Positions 43,432 to 52,801 are shown, counted from the stretch's first letter. The stretch: 56,503 nucleotides of DNA from Flavobacteriaceae bacterium (GCA_027081505.1 JALWKK010000042.1:1-56503); one strand, 5' to 3'. The notes: a model not told the origin generated them from the sequence alone. Program-made: numbers and translations.

Positions 43432-44058
43432 ATGAAATCTATTACAATCAACGGATCTAAAAGAGAAAACGTAGGCAAAACAGCAACCAAAGCCTTACGT
43501 AATGCTGATAAGGTTCCTTGCGTGGTTTACGGAGGAGAACAACCCATACACTTTTCAGCAGATTATTTGGCATTTAAAGACTTGGTGTATACTCCAAACG
43601 TACACACAGTTGTAATTAAATTAGAAGATGGAACCGAGGTAAATGCAATTATGCAAGACATTCAGTTTCATCCGGTTACCGATCGTATTTTACATATTGA
43701 TTTTTATCAAATTTTTGATGATAAAGAAGTAACAATGGAAATTCCTGTTCGCATTGTAGGTAACTCTGTTGGTGTACGAGCTGGTGGAGTGCTTAGAGTT
43801 ATTAGCCGAAAACTTAGAGTAAAAGCAGTACCCGCAAATTTACCCGATTTTATTGATGCCGATATATCTGAAATGAAAATCGGAAACAAAATGTATATTG
43901 CCGATTTACCGCAAGAAGGATATAAAATTATGCACCCCGATAATATCGTGGTATGTCAAATTAGACGCTCTCGTGCAGCTATGTCGATTGAAACCGAAGA
44001 TGAAGACGAAGAAACTGCTGAAGGTAGTGAAACTCCGGCAGAAGGAGCTAACGAATAA
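43432..44058 (+). CDS. rplY: 50S ribosomal protein L25 (long, Ctc-type)
   Basis: A 208-residue 5S rRNA-binding protein. The N-terminal L25 domain includes [16 protein letters not shown] and [14 protein letters not shown]; the C-terminal TL5/CTC beta domain runs to about 185, followed by an acidic tail rich in Glu. The long form is normal in this phylum. A terminator separates it from pth. Confidence 0.95.
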   Translation: MKSITINGSKRENVGKTATKALRNADKVPCVVYGGEQPIHFSADYLAFKDLVYTPNVHTVVIKLEDGTEVNAIMQDIQFHPVTDRILHIDFYQIFDDKEVTMEIPVRIVGNSVGVRAGGVLRVISRKLRVKAVPANLPDFIDADISEMKIGNKMYIADLPQEGYKIMHPDNIVVCQIRRSRAAMSIETEDEDEETAEGSETPAEGANE

Positions 44059-44080
44059 CCTTGCTTTTATAGAAACAATT

Positions 44081-44110
44081 AAAAACATCCCTTTTTCCGG
44101 GATGTTTTTT
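44081..44110 (+). terminator. Terminator after rplY
   Basis: AAAAACATCCC, loop TTTTTCC, GGGATGTTTTTT: a strong stem with a T-run, 22 nt after the rplY stop. Confidence 0.85.
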
Positions 44111-44134
44111 TATTTTTACCACAAATTAAACAAT

Positions 44135-44779
44135 ATGTTTTCTTGGTTTAGAAAACTTTTTGTAAATAATACGATACTAAATTCAGATACATCGAAGGAT
44201 GTACAAGACCCTATGAAAAAATTTCTTATAGTCGGATTGGGAAACATTGGCGAAAAATACCAAAACACCCGACATAATATCGGGTTTACCATACTGGATT
44301 ATTTTGCTAAAAAAGAAGGGGTTTCATTTGAATCTAATAGATTGGGTGATATTGCAAAACACAAAATTAAAGGTCGGACGGTGGTGTTTTTAAAACCGAG
44401 TACGTATATGAATTTAAGCGGAAAAGCCGTTAAATACTGGTTGGATAAAGAAAAAATTCCGTTGGAAAATCTATTGATAATCACCGATGACTTAAACCTT
44501 CCGTTTGGCACCATTCGAATTAAAACCAAAGGAAGCGACGGTGGACATAACGGCTTAAAAGACATTCAAAATACCTTGCAGACTACGAAATACAACCGGT
44601 TTCGGTTTGGAATTAACGATGCTTTCTCAAAAGGAAAACAAGTTGATTATGTATTGGGCGAATGGACCGATGAAGAAAAAGAAAAACTACCCGAACGTCT
44701 TGAAAAAGCTTCAGAAGTGCTAAACTCCTTTCCGCTTGCCGGAATTTCTAACACCATGAACTCTTTTAACAACAAATAA
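44135..44779 (+). CDS. pth: Peptidyl-tRNA hydrolase
   Basis: A 214-residue enzyme that releases peptides from peptidyl-tRNA. Motifs are FLIVGLGNIGEKYQNTRHNIG with catalytic His47, PSTYMNLSGKAV, ITDDLNLPFG and GSDGGHNGLKDI. I start it at ATG 44135, after the rplY terminator; a later start at MKKFLIVG (44213) is possible and would remove 26 poorly conserved residues. It ends directly at the ribF start. Confidence 0.93.
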   Translation: MFSWFRKLFVNNTILNSDTSKDVQDPMKKFLIVGLGNIGEKYQNTRHNIGFTILDYFAKKEGVSFESNRLGDIAKHKIKGRTVVFLKPSTYMNLSGKAVKYWLDKEKIPLENLLIITDDLNLPFGTIRIKTKGSDGGHNGLKDIQNTLQTTKYNRFRFGINDAFSKGKQVDYVLGEWTDEEKEKLPERLEKASEVLNSFPLAGISNTMNSFNNK

Positions 44780-45709
44780 GTGAAGCAATATTCTTCTATT
44801 TCGCAATACCAAAACAAACAGGCTTCTATTTTGACAGTAGGTACTTTTGACGGTGTTCATCTCGGACATAAAGCCATTTTAAACCAACTGGTACAAACTG
44901 CAGAAAAAGAGCAACTGGCTTCGGTAGTACTCACTTTTTTTCCACATCCCAGAATGGTATTACACAACGATACCGATATTAAACTCATTAACACCATTGA
45001 CGAACGCATTGAATTACTTCAAAAAACAGGATTGCAACATGTTATTATTCATCCGTTTACTAAAGAATTTTCGCGTTTTACGGCATTGGAATATGTACGA
45101 GATATTTTGGTTCACCAACTTCATATTAAAAAAATAATTGTTGGGTACGACCATCATTTTGGAAGAAACCGAACTGCCACGTTAACCGATTTGGAAGATT
45201 TCGGAAACCCTTTTGGCTTTCAAGTTATTGAAATTAGCGCTCGACAAAGTAACGACATTGCCATAAGCTCTACCAAAATTAGAAATGCATTACTGCAGGG
45301 AGATGTAACTACTGCAAACACCTATTTGGGTTATCACTTTATGCTCACCGGAACGGTAGTAAAAGGGAAAAATATTGGGACAAACATCGGGTTTCCTACT
45401 GCCAATCTTATGGTTAAAGAAACCTATAAACTTATCCCGAAAAACGGGGTATATGTCGTGCAAGCAACTCTCGCCGGAAAACTTTATTACGGAATTACCA
45501 ATATAGGTACAAACCCAACAGTGGGCGGAACCGTCAAAACCATTGAAACGCATTTCTTAGATTTTAATGATAATCTGTATAACCAAAATCTTCGTATTGA
45601 ACTTCTAACTCGAATAAGAGACGAATACACCTTTTCCTCATTAGAACAACTAAAAAAAGCCATTGTAGCAGACGAGGCATTTGCAAGAAATTTTATAAAA
45701 CACCTCTGA
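44780..45709 (+). CDS. ribF: Bifunctional riboflavin kinase/FMN adenylyltransferase
   Basis: A 309-residue enzyme that makes FMN and FAD. The N-terminal adenylyltransferase has TVGTFDGVHLGHKAIL and VGYDHHFGRNR; the C-terminal kinase has GKNIGTNIGFPTANL and YGITNIGTNPTVGG. The GTG start follows the pth stop without a gap (TAAGTG), so the two are co-translated. Confidence 0.95.
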   Translation: MKQYSSISQYQNKQASILTVGTFDGVHLGHKAILNQLVQTAEKEQLASVVLTFFPHPRMVLHNDTDIKLINTIDERIELLQKTGLQHVIIHPFTKEFSRFTALEYVRDILVHQLHIKKIIVGYDHHFGRNRTATLTDLEDFGNPFGFQVIEISARQSNDIAISSTKIRNALLQGDVTTANTYLGYHFMLTGTVVKGKNIGTNIGFPTANLMVKETYKLIPKNGVYVVQATLAGKLYYGITNIGTNPTVGGTVKTIETHFLDFNDNLYNQNLRIELLTRIRDEYTFSSLEQLKKAIVADEAFARNFIKHL

Positions 45710-45716
45710 TTTTTTT

Positions 45717-45888
45717 ACCATTAAGAAATTAAGGAAAATTAAGAGAACATAAATCTTAATGAAACACCTTAACGGAACTTAATGCCTTAATGGTTCCTAT
45801 TTTTTTAAAACATTTAGAAATTAAAAAAAATTAAGAGAACATAAATCTTAATGAAATGCCTTAATGAAACTTAATGCCTTAATGGTTC
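45717..45888 (+). repeat. Two tandem 80-bp AT-rich repeats between ribF and serS
   Basis: Copy 1 (45717-45796) and copy 2 (45810-45888) share TTAAGAGAACATAAATCTTA and the ending CTTAATGCCTTAATGGTTC. Within copy 1, ACCATTAAG at the start and CTTAATGGT at the end are inverted, so each unit can fold back on itself. Both follow T-runs. Confidence 0.75.
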
Positions 45889-45924
45889 AAGTATATCTTT
45901 TTTAAAATAAACCCCTATGTAGTT

Positions 45925-45954
45925 TTGAAAACCTTATAAGGCTATGTAACTTTG
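45925..45954 (+). promoter_or_regulatory. Promoter of serS
   Basis: TTG (45925-45927), 19 nt, TAACTTTG (45947-45954); the ATG follows 19 nt later. Confidence 0.7.
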
Positions 45955-45973
45955 CGGTTCAAATTTTTTGATA

Positions 45974-47245
45974 ATGTTACTGATAAATAAAATTAGAGAA
46001 AATAAAGATGCCTTTATACAGGCATTAAACAAACGAGGGTTTGATGCAACCGAAGTTTTTGACAAGGCGTTACAGTTAGACCAAGAGCGTCGTGCTACCC
46101 AAACCCGGTTAGACGAGAAATTAGCACAATCCAATACATTTTCAAAAGAAATAGGAATGCTTTTTAAAAACGGGGAAGTTCAAAAAGCCAATTTGCTTAA
46201 AGAAAAAACCGTTCAGTTAAAAGAGCAATCAAAAGAATTACAAGAAAGGTTGAATACTTTGGTAGAAGAACTTCAGCAAGTGCTTTATACCATACCTAAT
46301 ATTCCTAATAAATTAGTGCCTGCCGGAACAGACGAAAACGATAACGAAGTTGTCTTTAAAGAAGGTGAAATTCCTACTTTATTTGAAGGAGCTTTACCGC
46401 ATTGGGAATTGGCAAAAAAATACGATTTAATCAACTTTGAATTGGGTGTAAAAATTACCGGAGCCGGTTTTCCGGTTTATAAAGGAAAAGGAGCCAGATT
46501 ACAACGTGCTTTAATTGCTTATTTTCTGGATAAAAACACACAAGCCGGCTATACCGAATATCAAGTACCGCATTTGGTAAATGAAGCTTCGGGATTAGGC
46601 ACCGGACAATTGCCCGACAAAGAAGGACAAATGTACCACGTAACGGGAGATAATTTATATCTTATACCTACGGCTGAAGTACCGGTAACCAATCTTTTTA
46701 GAGGCGATTTGTTAATGCACAACGATTTACCAATAGCTTGCACCGGTTATACTCCGTGTTTTAGACGCGAAGCCGGAAGTTACGGCGCACACGTTAGAGG
46801 ATTAAACCGTTTGCACCAATTTGATAAAGTAGAAATTGTACGTATCGAGCATCCCGACAACAGTTACAAAGCCTTAGACCAAATGGTAGAACACGTAAAA
46901 GAAATATTAAGAGAATTAAAACTCCCTTTCCGGATTTTACGTCTTTGCGGAGGCGATTTAGGCTTTACTTCTGCTTTAACTTATGATTTTGAAGTGTTTT
47001 CGACCGCACAAGACCGTTGGTTAGAAATTTCTTCGGTCTCAAACTTTGAGACTTTTCAAGCCAACCGGCTAAAATTACGTTTTAAAGATACTAACGGAAA
47101 AAACAAATTGGCACACACGCTTAACGGAAGTTCGTTAGCCTTGCCTCGCGTACTTGCCGGAATTTTAGAAAATTACCAAACTCCAAACGGAATTAAAATC
47201 CCTGAGGTTTTGGTACCGTATTGCGGGTTTGAGACGATAGAGTAA
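45974..47245 (+). CDS. serS: Seryl-tRNA synthetase
   Basis: A 423-residue class II synthetase, with start ATG 45974 (MLLINKIRENKDAF). The N-terminal helical arm that recognises tRNA-Ser spans about 25-105. The catalytic domain shows motif 2 TPCFRREAGSYG and motif 3 LNGSSLALPRVLAGILENYQ, plus the serine-pocket sequence LIPTAEVP. The family is unmistakable. Confidence 0.97.
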   Translation: MLLINKIRENKDAFIQALNKRGFDATEVFDKALQLDQERRATQTRLDEKLAQSNTFSKEIGMLFKNGEVQKANLLKEKTVQLKEQSKELQERLNTLVEELQQVLYTIPNIPNKLVPAGTDENDNEVVFKEGEIPTLFEGALPHWELAKKYDLINFELGVKITGAGFPVYKGKGARLQRALIAYFLDKNTQAGYTEYQVPHLVNEASGLGTGQLPDKEGQMYHVTGDNLYLIPTAEVPVTNLFRGDLLMHNDLPIACTGYTPCFRREAGSYGAHVRGLNRLHQFDKVEIVRIEHPDNSYKALDQMVEHVKEILRELKLPFRILRLCGGDLGFTSALTYDFEVFSTAQDRWLEISSVSNFETFQANRLKLRFKDTNGKNKLAHTLNGSSLALPRVLAGILENYQTPNGIKIPEVLVPYCGFETIE

Positions 47246-47356
47246 ATCGTTCAATGCCTTCCTACAAAAAGAAGAGAAACTTTTACAAGTATATTTTTAA
47301 GAAAACAAATTGGTTTAAGGCTTAATTTTTGTAATCTATAAACAAAATCAATTGTG

Positions 47357-47364
47357 TATCTTTA
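47357..47364 (+). promoter_or_regulatory. Probable -7 element (TATCTTTA) of the TPR gene
   Basis: TATCTTTA matches TAnnTTTG except in the last base and ends only 4 nt before ATG 47369, implying a leaderless or nearly leaderless message as at rarA. Confidence 0.4.
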
Positions 47365-47368
47365 CCCA

Positions 47369-49159
47369 ATGAAACAACTCATTGTTTTTTTATTATTAAT
47401 TAGTTCAATTTGCGTTAGCGCACAAAACGATGCGTTGGCAAAAAACTATTTCCAACAAGGGCAGTACGAAAAGGCGGCTTCTATTTATAAAAAACTCTAT
47501 AAACAAAACACCTACCAATTTAAATACTTGCAGTCTTTAGTTGCTTGCTACCAACAACTCGAAGAATATGAAAAAGCCGAAAATGCTTTGCAAGAAAAAC
47601 TTAGCGAAAAACGGGCAAACCCATCGCTTTACGTAGATTTTGGCTACAATTTCGCTTTGCAAAAAAAAGACAGTTTGGCAAAAGTAAATTACGAAATTGC
47701 CGTTCAAAAAGCCAAAGAAAATAAAAACTATGTTTATGTTGTAGGAAAACGTTTTGAAGATTTTTCATTACTGGATTATGCTATAAAAGTTTACGAAAAT
47801 GCTTCCGATGGCGACTCTAGAAGAACTTTTGAAACCAAACTTGCACGAATTTACGGTGAGCAAGGAAAAACCCGAAAAATGTTTCAGGCTTACCTCGATT
47901 TAATTACTAAAAACCCTGGATATTTAAGTACCTCACAACGAATTTTCAGTCAATATATTACCGAAGACCCTTTTAACGAAGCAAATGAAATTCTGAGGAA
48001 AGAATTGCTCAAACGCTCGCAAGACAACCCCAATATTCTGTATAACGAGTTACTTAGTTGGTTGTTTATCCAACAAAAACAGTTTAAAAAAGCATTTATT
48101 CAAGAAAAAGCCATCTTTAAACGAATGGAAGACAATGATCTATCCGGAATTATAGAGCTTTCATATATTGCTATTTCAGAAAAATATTTTAAAGAAGCCT
48201 CTGAAATAGTACAATTTGTTGTTGCAAACGCAGCAACTCCCGAAACAAAAATGCAAGGCGAACAATTATTACTAAAAATTAAGTTGGAAACCGCTTCGCC
48301 AAAAGAGTATGCAAAAATAGACGAACAATATAAAAAGCTACTTCAACAATACGGCAACAACACAAACAGTTTTTTGCTTCAACTGGATTATGCTCGGTTT
48401 CTATCATTTAAGTTTGCCAAAAAAGAAGAAGCTGTAACAATGCTGAAAGCATTTAGCAAAAACCATAGGCTTAGTCGTTACCAAGAAGCCAAAACAAAGA
48501 TGTTACTGGCAGACATTTTGGTTTTTGAAGAAAAATTTAACCAAGCTCTTATTTATTATTCGCAGATTCAGAATAAGGTAAAAGGAGATGTTTTAGCTCA
48601 AGAAGCCCGTTTTAAAATTGCTCAAACCAGTTATTTTAAAGGCGATTTTCAGTGGGCAAAAATACAATTGGATGTATTAAAAAAATCCTATACGCAACTT
48701 ATTGCCAACGATGCGATGCAACTTAGTTTTATAATTCATGACAACTCGTTGGAAGATTCTACCCAAACCGCCTTAAAAAAATATGCCCGAGCCGATTTGT
48801 TAGCCTACCAAAACAAGCCCAAAGAAGCATTAGTGATTTTACAAGATATTTTAACCCATCATAAAGGCGAAAAAATTGAAGATGAAGCATTGTTTAAATC
48901 TGCCCGAATAAATGAAAAATTGCAGCAATACACAAAAGCCGAAGAAGCCTACTTAAAAATTATTGAATTTTACAAAGATGATATTTTGGCAGATGATGCA
49001 TTATTTAACTTGGCAAAGTTGTACGAAACACAATTAGATATGCCCGAAAAAGCAAAGGTATTTTACGAACAACTTATCTTTAATCACCAAGACAGTATTT
49101 ATTATATCGAAGCACGAAAGCGATTTAGAAAACTTCGCGGCGATACTATTGAACAATAA
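47369..49159 (+). CDS. Large exported tetratricopeptide repeat protein
   Basis: A 596-residue protein from ATG 47369 with a signal peptide (MKQLIVFLLLISSICVSAQ). TPR units fill the whole mature chain, for example YFQQGQYEKAASIYKKLYKQ, EEYEKAENALQEKLSEKR, FQWAKIQLDVLKKSY, YTKAEEAYLKIIEFYKDD and LDMPEKAKVFYEQLIFNHQD. The C-terminal units resemble YbgF/BamD-type repeats of envelope proteins. It is followed after 17 nt by the DUF4286 gene. Confidence 0.83.
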   Translation: MKQLIVFLLLISSICVSAQNDALAKNYFQQGQYEKAASIYKKLYKQNTYQFKYLQSLVACYQQLEEYEKAENALQEKLSEKRANPSLYVDFGYNFALQKKDSLAKVNYEIAVQKAKENKNYVYVVGKRFEDFSLLDYAIKVYENASDGDSRRTFETKLARIYGEQGKTRKMFQAYLDLITKNPGYLSTSQRIFSQYITEDPFNEANEILRKELLKRSQDNPNILYNELLSWLFIQQKQFKKAFIQEKAIFKRMEDNDLSGIIELSYIAISEKYFKEASEIVQFVVANAATPETKMQGEQLLLKIKLETASPKEYAKIDEQYKKLLQQYGNNTNSFLLQLDYARFLSFKFAKKEEAVTMLKAFSKNHRLSRYQEAKTKMLLADILVFEEKFNQALIYYSQIQNKVKGDVLAQEARFKIAQTSYFKGDFQWAKIQLDVLKKSYTQLIANDAMQLSFIIHDNSLEDSTQTALKKYARADLLAYQNKPKEALVILQDILTHHKGEKIEDEALFKSARINEKLQQYTKAEEAYLKIIEFYKDDILADDALFNLAKLYETQLDMPEKAKVFYEQLIFNHQDSIYYIEARKRFRKLRGDTIEQ

Positions 49160-49176
49160 CACTATCTTAGCCTCTA

Positions 49177-49521
49177 ATGTATATATACAACGTAACAGTA
49201 AATATAGAAAACAGCATAAAGGACCAATGGTTACAATGGATAAAAAACCATATTCCGCAAGTATTGGCAACCGGAAAATTTAGTGGTGCCAAGCTCACAA
49301 AAGTTTTGGTAGATGAACAAAACGATACTACCACCTACTCCATTCAATACCGGGCCAAATCACGTAAAGATTTAGACGATTATTATACCCATTTTGCCGA
49401 AAAACTCCGTAACGAAGGATTGCAACTTTTTGCCGATAAAATGCTTGCCTTTAGAACCGAGTTGGAAATTATTGATGAATACCATGTAACTTTTAATAAT
49501 AATGATGATGAAGAAGAATAG
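49177..49521 (+). CDS. DUF4286 family protein
   Basis: A 114-residue cytosolic protein, MYIYNVTVNIENSIKDQWLQ, with the family elements WIKNHIPQVLATGKFSGAKL and a tail EIIDEYHVTFNNNDDEE. The fold looks ferredoxin-like with two strand-helix-strand units. No function is known. Its last 20 nt overlap the start of tag, which pairs the two genes in translation. Confidence 0.82.
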   Translation: MYIYNVTVNIENSIKDQWLQWIKNHIPQVLATGKFSGAKLTKVLVDEQNDTTTYSIQYRAKSRKDLDDYYTHFAEKLRNEGLQLFADKMLAFRTELEIIDEYHVTFNNNDDEEE

Positions 49522-50071
49522 ATGCAGTTGGTGTGGCAACGATCCTTTATATGTAAGCTACCACGATAAAGAATGGGGCGTTCCGGTTTATGACGACAAT
49601 AAGTTGTTTGAGTTTTTAGTACTGGAAACATTTCAAGCCGGATTAAGCTGGATAACCGTTTTAAAAAAACGAGAAAATTTTAGGAAATCTTTTGATGATT
49701 TTGATTATGAGAAAATTGCTGCTTATTCCGGAAAGAAAATAGATTCCTTACTTCAAGATAAAGGAATTATTAGAAACAAACTTAAAGTAAAAGCAACGGT
49801 TACTAATGCACAAGCATTTATAAAAATACAAAAGGAATTTGGCAGTTTTAGTAAGTACATTTGGAGCTTTGTAAATGGCAAACCCATTGTAAACACCTTT
49901 AATTCGCTATCTGAAATTCCCGCCAATACACCGTTAAGCGATACCATTAGTAAAGACTTAAAAGAACGCGGATTCAAATTTGTGGGCAGCACGGTGATTT
50001 ATGCACATATGCAAGCCACCGGAATGGTAAACGACCATATAACAAGTTGCTTTAGACATAAGGAAGTATAA
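49502..50071 (+). CDS. tag: DNA-3-methyladenine glycosylase I
   Basis: A 189-residue base-excision repair enzyme that removes 3-methyladenine. The zinc site uses Cys8 in NRCSWCGNDPLY, the His in SYHDKEWGVP (about 21), and the C-terminal His179 and Cys183 in NDHITSCF. The catalytic region is ETFQAGLSWITVLKKRENF. Three ATG codons in a row mark the start at 49502. Confidence 0.95.
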   Translation: MMMKKNRCSWCGNDPLYVSYHDKEWGVPVYDDNKLFEFLVLETFQAGLSWITVLKKRENFRKSFDDFDYEKIAAYSGKKIDSLLQDKGIIRNKLKVKATVTNAQAFIKIQKEFGSFSKYIWSFVNGKPIVNTFNSLSEIPANTPLSDTISKDLKERGFKFVGSTVIYAHMQATGMVNDHITSCFRHKEV

Positions 50072-50087
50072 GAAATAAAAGGAAGAA

Positions 50088-50438
50088 TTAATTGGTGCTT
50101 ACGGCATTCAATTTTTCATTTTTAGGCAACTGTTCTCCCAGCGCTTTTAACGTTTGGTTGTATCTAAACAAAAGTTGTTTATCGGTTATGGTTGTTACTT
50201 CAAAAAGCTTTTTAAACCAGTATTTAGATTTTTCAAAGTCGTTGTTAAAATAATATGCATTTGCTAGTTCTTTATATATTTCGGGAGTTCCATAACCATC
50301 TTTAACATAAGCTTCATATACCTTAACACGGTCAATATCGGTGTTTACATTTATGGTCGAATTGACTTTAGATTGAGAAAAACCGGAAAGCGAAGCACAA
50401 AAAAGTATAATAAAAACGGGGATTTTTATAAATTTCAT
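50088..50438 (-). CDS. Short exported TPR-like protein
   Basis: A 116-residue protein with a signal peptide (ending LSGFSQ) and one to two TPR-like units (EIYKELANAYYFNNDFEKSKYWFKKLFE). The sequence resembles the N-terminal part of larger flavobacterial OmpA-type proteins that begin with such repeats, so it may be a short relative or a truncated copy. It converges on tag. Confidence 0.7.
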   Translation of the reverse strand: MKFIKIPVFIILFCASLSGFSQSKVNSTINVNTDIDRVKVYEAYVKDGYGTPEIYKELANAYYFNNDFEKSKYWFKKLFEVTTITDKQLLFRYNQTLKALGEQLPKNEKLNAVSTN

Positions 50439-50509
50439 TTTTCGGAATAATTTGTAGGTAAATATCTACTTTTTTTGTTAAAAAACAAAATCTATCCGGC
50501 AAATAACAA

Positions 50510-51160
50510 TTATTTCTTGTTTTTTAAGTATTCAACAAAAGTGATTCTTGGTATTTTTTCGGCTCCTAAAGAAGCGAGATGCGGGGTATAAACTTGGCAA
50601 TCTATGAGTTTGTAGTTTTCTTTTTTTAGTTTTTCAACCAAAAAATACAAACCTGTTTTTGAAGCGTCACTCACTAAAGAAAACATACTTTCGCCACAAT
50701 ATACACCCACATCGGGCAAATTTACGCCATACAAACCGCCAACCAGTTTTTCTTCTTGCCATACTTCGACAGAAAGAACATGCTCCATTTCAAATAATTG
50801 CCGGTAGGCTTGTTGCATCTCGGGTGTTATCCACGTACCGGTTTGTCCGTTTCGTTTTGCTTTGGCGCATTGTTCGATTACACTATAAAAATCTTTATTA
50901 AAAGTAACTGTAAACTTTTTTTTTCGAATGGTTTTTTGAAGGCTCTTAGAAACTTTTAATTTATCCGGAAACAACACCATTCGCGGGTTAGGACTCCACC
51001 ATAAAATAGGTTGCCCTTCTTCGTACCAAGGAAAAATTCCGCTTTGATATGCCAACAGTAGCCTTTTTGGAGATAAATCGCCTCCTGCGGCAAGCAAACC
51101 ATCTTCATTTGCTTGATTTACAGGCGGAAACCAATTATCTTTTGTGAGTAAACCAACCAT
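50510..51160 (-). CDS. aat: Leucyl/phenylalanyl-tRNA-protein transferase
   Basis: A 216-residue enzyme that adds Leu or Phe to N-terminal basic residues and so marks proteins for ClpAP. The motifs are FPPVNQANEDGLLAAGGDLS, YQSGIFPWYEEGQPILWWSP and GGLYGVNLPDVGVYCGESMF, all typical. It ends in a short Lys-rich tail. It is 7 nt after the AtoE-type transporter gene. Confidence 0.94.
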   Translation of the reverse strand: MVGLLTKDNWFPPVNQANEDGLLAAGGDLSPKRLLLAYQSGIFPWYEEGQPILWWSPNPRMVLFPDKLKVSKSLQKTIRKKKFTVTFNKDFYSVIEQCAKAKRNGQTGTWITPEMQQAYRQLFEMEHVLSVEVWQEEKLVGGLYGVNLPDVGVYCGESMFSLVSDASKTGLYFLVEKLKKENYKLIDCQVYTPHLASLGAEKIPRITFVEYLKNKK

Positions 51161-51167
51161 TTATAAT

Positions 51168-52544
51168 TTATAAAAGTAATAATCCTGTAATAAAAATAAC
51201 CGTTCCTACCAACATAAGAAGCAAGGTGTACGGTAAAATTTCTTTAGCTTTTAACCGGGTAATTCCCAGTAAAGGCAATGCCCAAAACGGCTGTAACATA
51301 TTGGTTACTTGGTCACCATAAGCCAGTGCCATAATGGCTTTGGGTAAAGGCACGCCGAGTTTCAAGGCACTTTCAATAACTATGGGACCTTGTACAGCCC
51401 ATTGTCCGCCCCCGCTGGGAACAAAAATATTGACCAATCCGGCACTAAAAAAAGTATAAACAGGAAGCGTTAAAGGAGTAGCAATAGAAACAAAAAAATC
51501 GGCTATTTGAATCACCATTCCGCTTCCGCTCATAATTCCCATAATGCCAAAATATAACGGGAATTGTATTAATATTCCCGATGCTCCCTTTATGGCTTCT
51601 TCTACCGCGACCAAAAAACTTTGAACAGACCGGTGCATAACCAATGCCAAACCAAACATAAAAAAGTTAAGCATATTGGGTGTAATGATGATGTTTTCTA
51701 AATTTCCGGAATATTGATAAAAAAAGGTAATAAGAACCAAAATGCCAAAACCCGTACCAAACCACTTGGAGTAATCTATTTTTTCAGCTCCTTTAATGGC
51801 TGTGTTTTTTTCAACTATTCCTTTATAAATGGGCAAATTTACCTGTGTTTTAGGAACTTTCTGCCCTATTTTATACAAAACAAAAGGAATTACCACCAAT
51901 AAAACAGCAAAAATAATAAGGTTAAATGTGCTGAAAACCGTTTGGCTAAAAGGAATTAAATCGGGTAATTGCGTACTTAAAGAAGCATCTTGAATACTGC
52001 TCATAAAACCTTTTAAGTGTCCGCTTTCGCTAACTTTTAATGGTGCCGAACCGCTAATTCCGCCATGCCAAATCATTAATCCCACATATCCGGAAGCACC
52101 AACCAACGGGTAATTAATTGAAAACCCTCTATGCTGTGAAGCCTCGGCAACTTTTCTTGCTAAAATAGCACCAAAAATAAGCCCCAATCCCCAATTAAAA
52201 AACGAAACAAGCATCGTAGTAACACTTACTAACACAACAGCACTCGAGGTGTTGTTTACAAATTTAGTTAACCTTAAAATAACCGAATTTACCGGTTTGC
52301 TAAGTACCAAAATATGACCCAACACCAAAATTAACATCATTTGATAGGCAAAAACCAGTAACTTGTTGTTCCAAATACCGTCTTCCCAATACTTTAAAAT
52401 GGCAAAGAAGTGAGGTTGATTAGAAGGTGCTTCGGTGAAAAAAAATGCCAAAACCATGGTTAACAAGGTTAACAACAATGCAATGCTAAAAGGAGAAGGC
52501 ATAAACTTTTTAAAAAGTGTTTCTATTGTTTTTGTGATGGTCAT
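51168..52544 (-). CDS. Short-chain fatty acid transporter (AtoE family)
   Basis: A 458-residue inner-membrane protein with about 12 helices. Family landmarks are WGLGLIFGAILARKVAEA, YVGLMIWHGGISGSAPLKVS, FVPSGGGQWAVQGPIVIESA and AYGDQVTNMLQPFWALPLLGI. AtoE relatives are proposed to take up short-chain fatty acids such as butyrate or acetoacetate; direct evidence is limited. It is first in a two-gene unit with aat. Confidence 0.9.
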   Translation of the reverse strand: MTITKTIETLFKKFMPSPFSIALLLTLLTMVLAFFFTEAPSNQPHFFAILKYWEDGIWNNKLLVFAYQMMLILVLGHILVLSKPVNSVILRLTKFVNNTSSAVVLVSVTTMLVSFFNWGLGLIFGAILARKVAEASQHRGFSINYPLVGASGYVGLMIWHGGISGSAPLKVSESGHLKGFMSSIQDASLSTQLPDLIPFSQTVFSTFNLIIFAVLLVVIPFVLYKIGQKVPKTQVNLPIYKGIVEKNTAIKGAEKIDYSKWFGTGFGILVLITFFYQYSGNLENIIITPNMLNFFMFGLALVMHRSVQSFLVAVEEAIKGASGILIQFPLYFGIMGIMSGSGMVIQIADFFVSIATPLTLPVYTFFSAGLVNIFVPSGGGQWAVQGPIVIESALKLGVPLPKAIMALAYGDQVTNMLQPFWALPLLGITRLKAKEILPYTLLLMLVGTVIFITGLLLL

Positions 52545-52625
52545 ACTTCTTAAAATTTTACAACTAAATATATTATAATTTCTTTACGAAAGCTGTTTTT
52601 TACTATTAAATTTTTTGAAGTCATT

Positions 52626-52672
52626 AAAAAAACAAACCCTCTGACAAAATAACTTTATCAAAGGGTCTGTTA
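52626..52672 (-). terminator. Probable terminator of the decayed minus-strand gene
   Basis: On the minus strand AACAGACCCT pairs imperfectly with AGGGTTTGTT across about 20 nt that also contain TGA/TCA pairing, followed by TTTTTTT. It is now separated from its gene by the MITE-like insertion. Confidence 0.5.
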
Positions 52673-52683
52673 AAACTAACTAA

Positions 52684-52801
52684 TACCTAATACGAATATA
52701 ATATAGTTTAATTTCAAGTTTTCTCATTGAACTATTTTCATTCTATAACGCATTAACCATCCTAAAATATAAAATGGGTTTGGACTATTTTATATTAGGT
52801 A
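52684..52801 (-). mobile_element. MITE-like element, copy 2
   Basis: Perfect 9-bp terminal inverted repeats TACCTAATA and TATTAGGTA, flanked by TAA on both sides (52681-52683 and 52802-52804). On the minus strand this is TTA on both sides, the same flank as at copy 1. The interior matches copy 1, including TAGTTCAATGAG and AACTTGAAATT read on the minus strand. Confidence 0.75.

Noticed and set aside
43898-44134. Long N-terminal extension of pth
   Set aside because: The extension runs through the end of rplY in another frame and through the rplY terminator; ATG 44135 lies after both.
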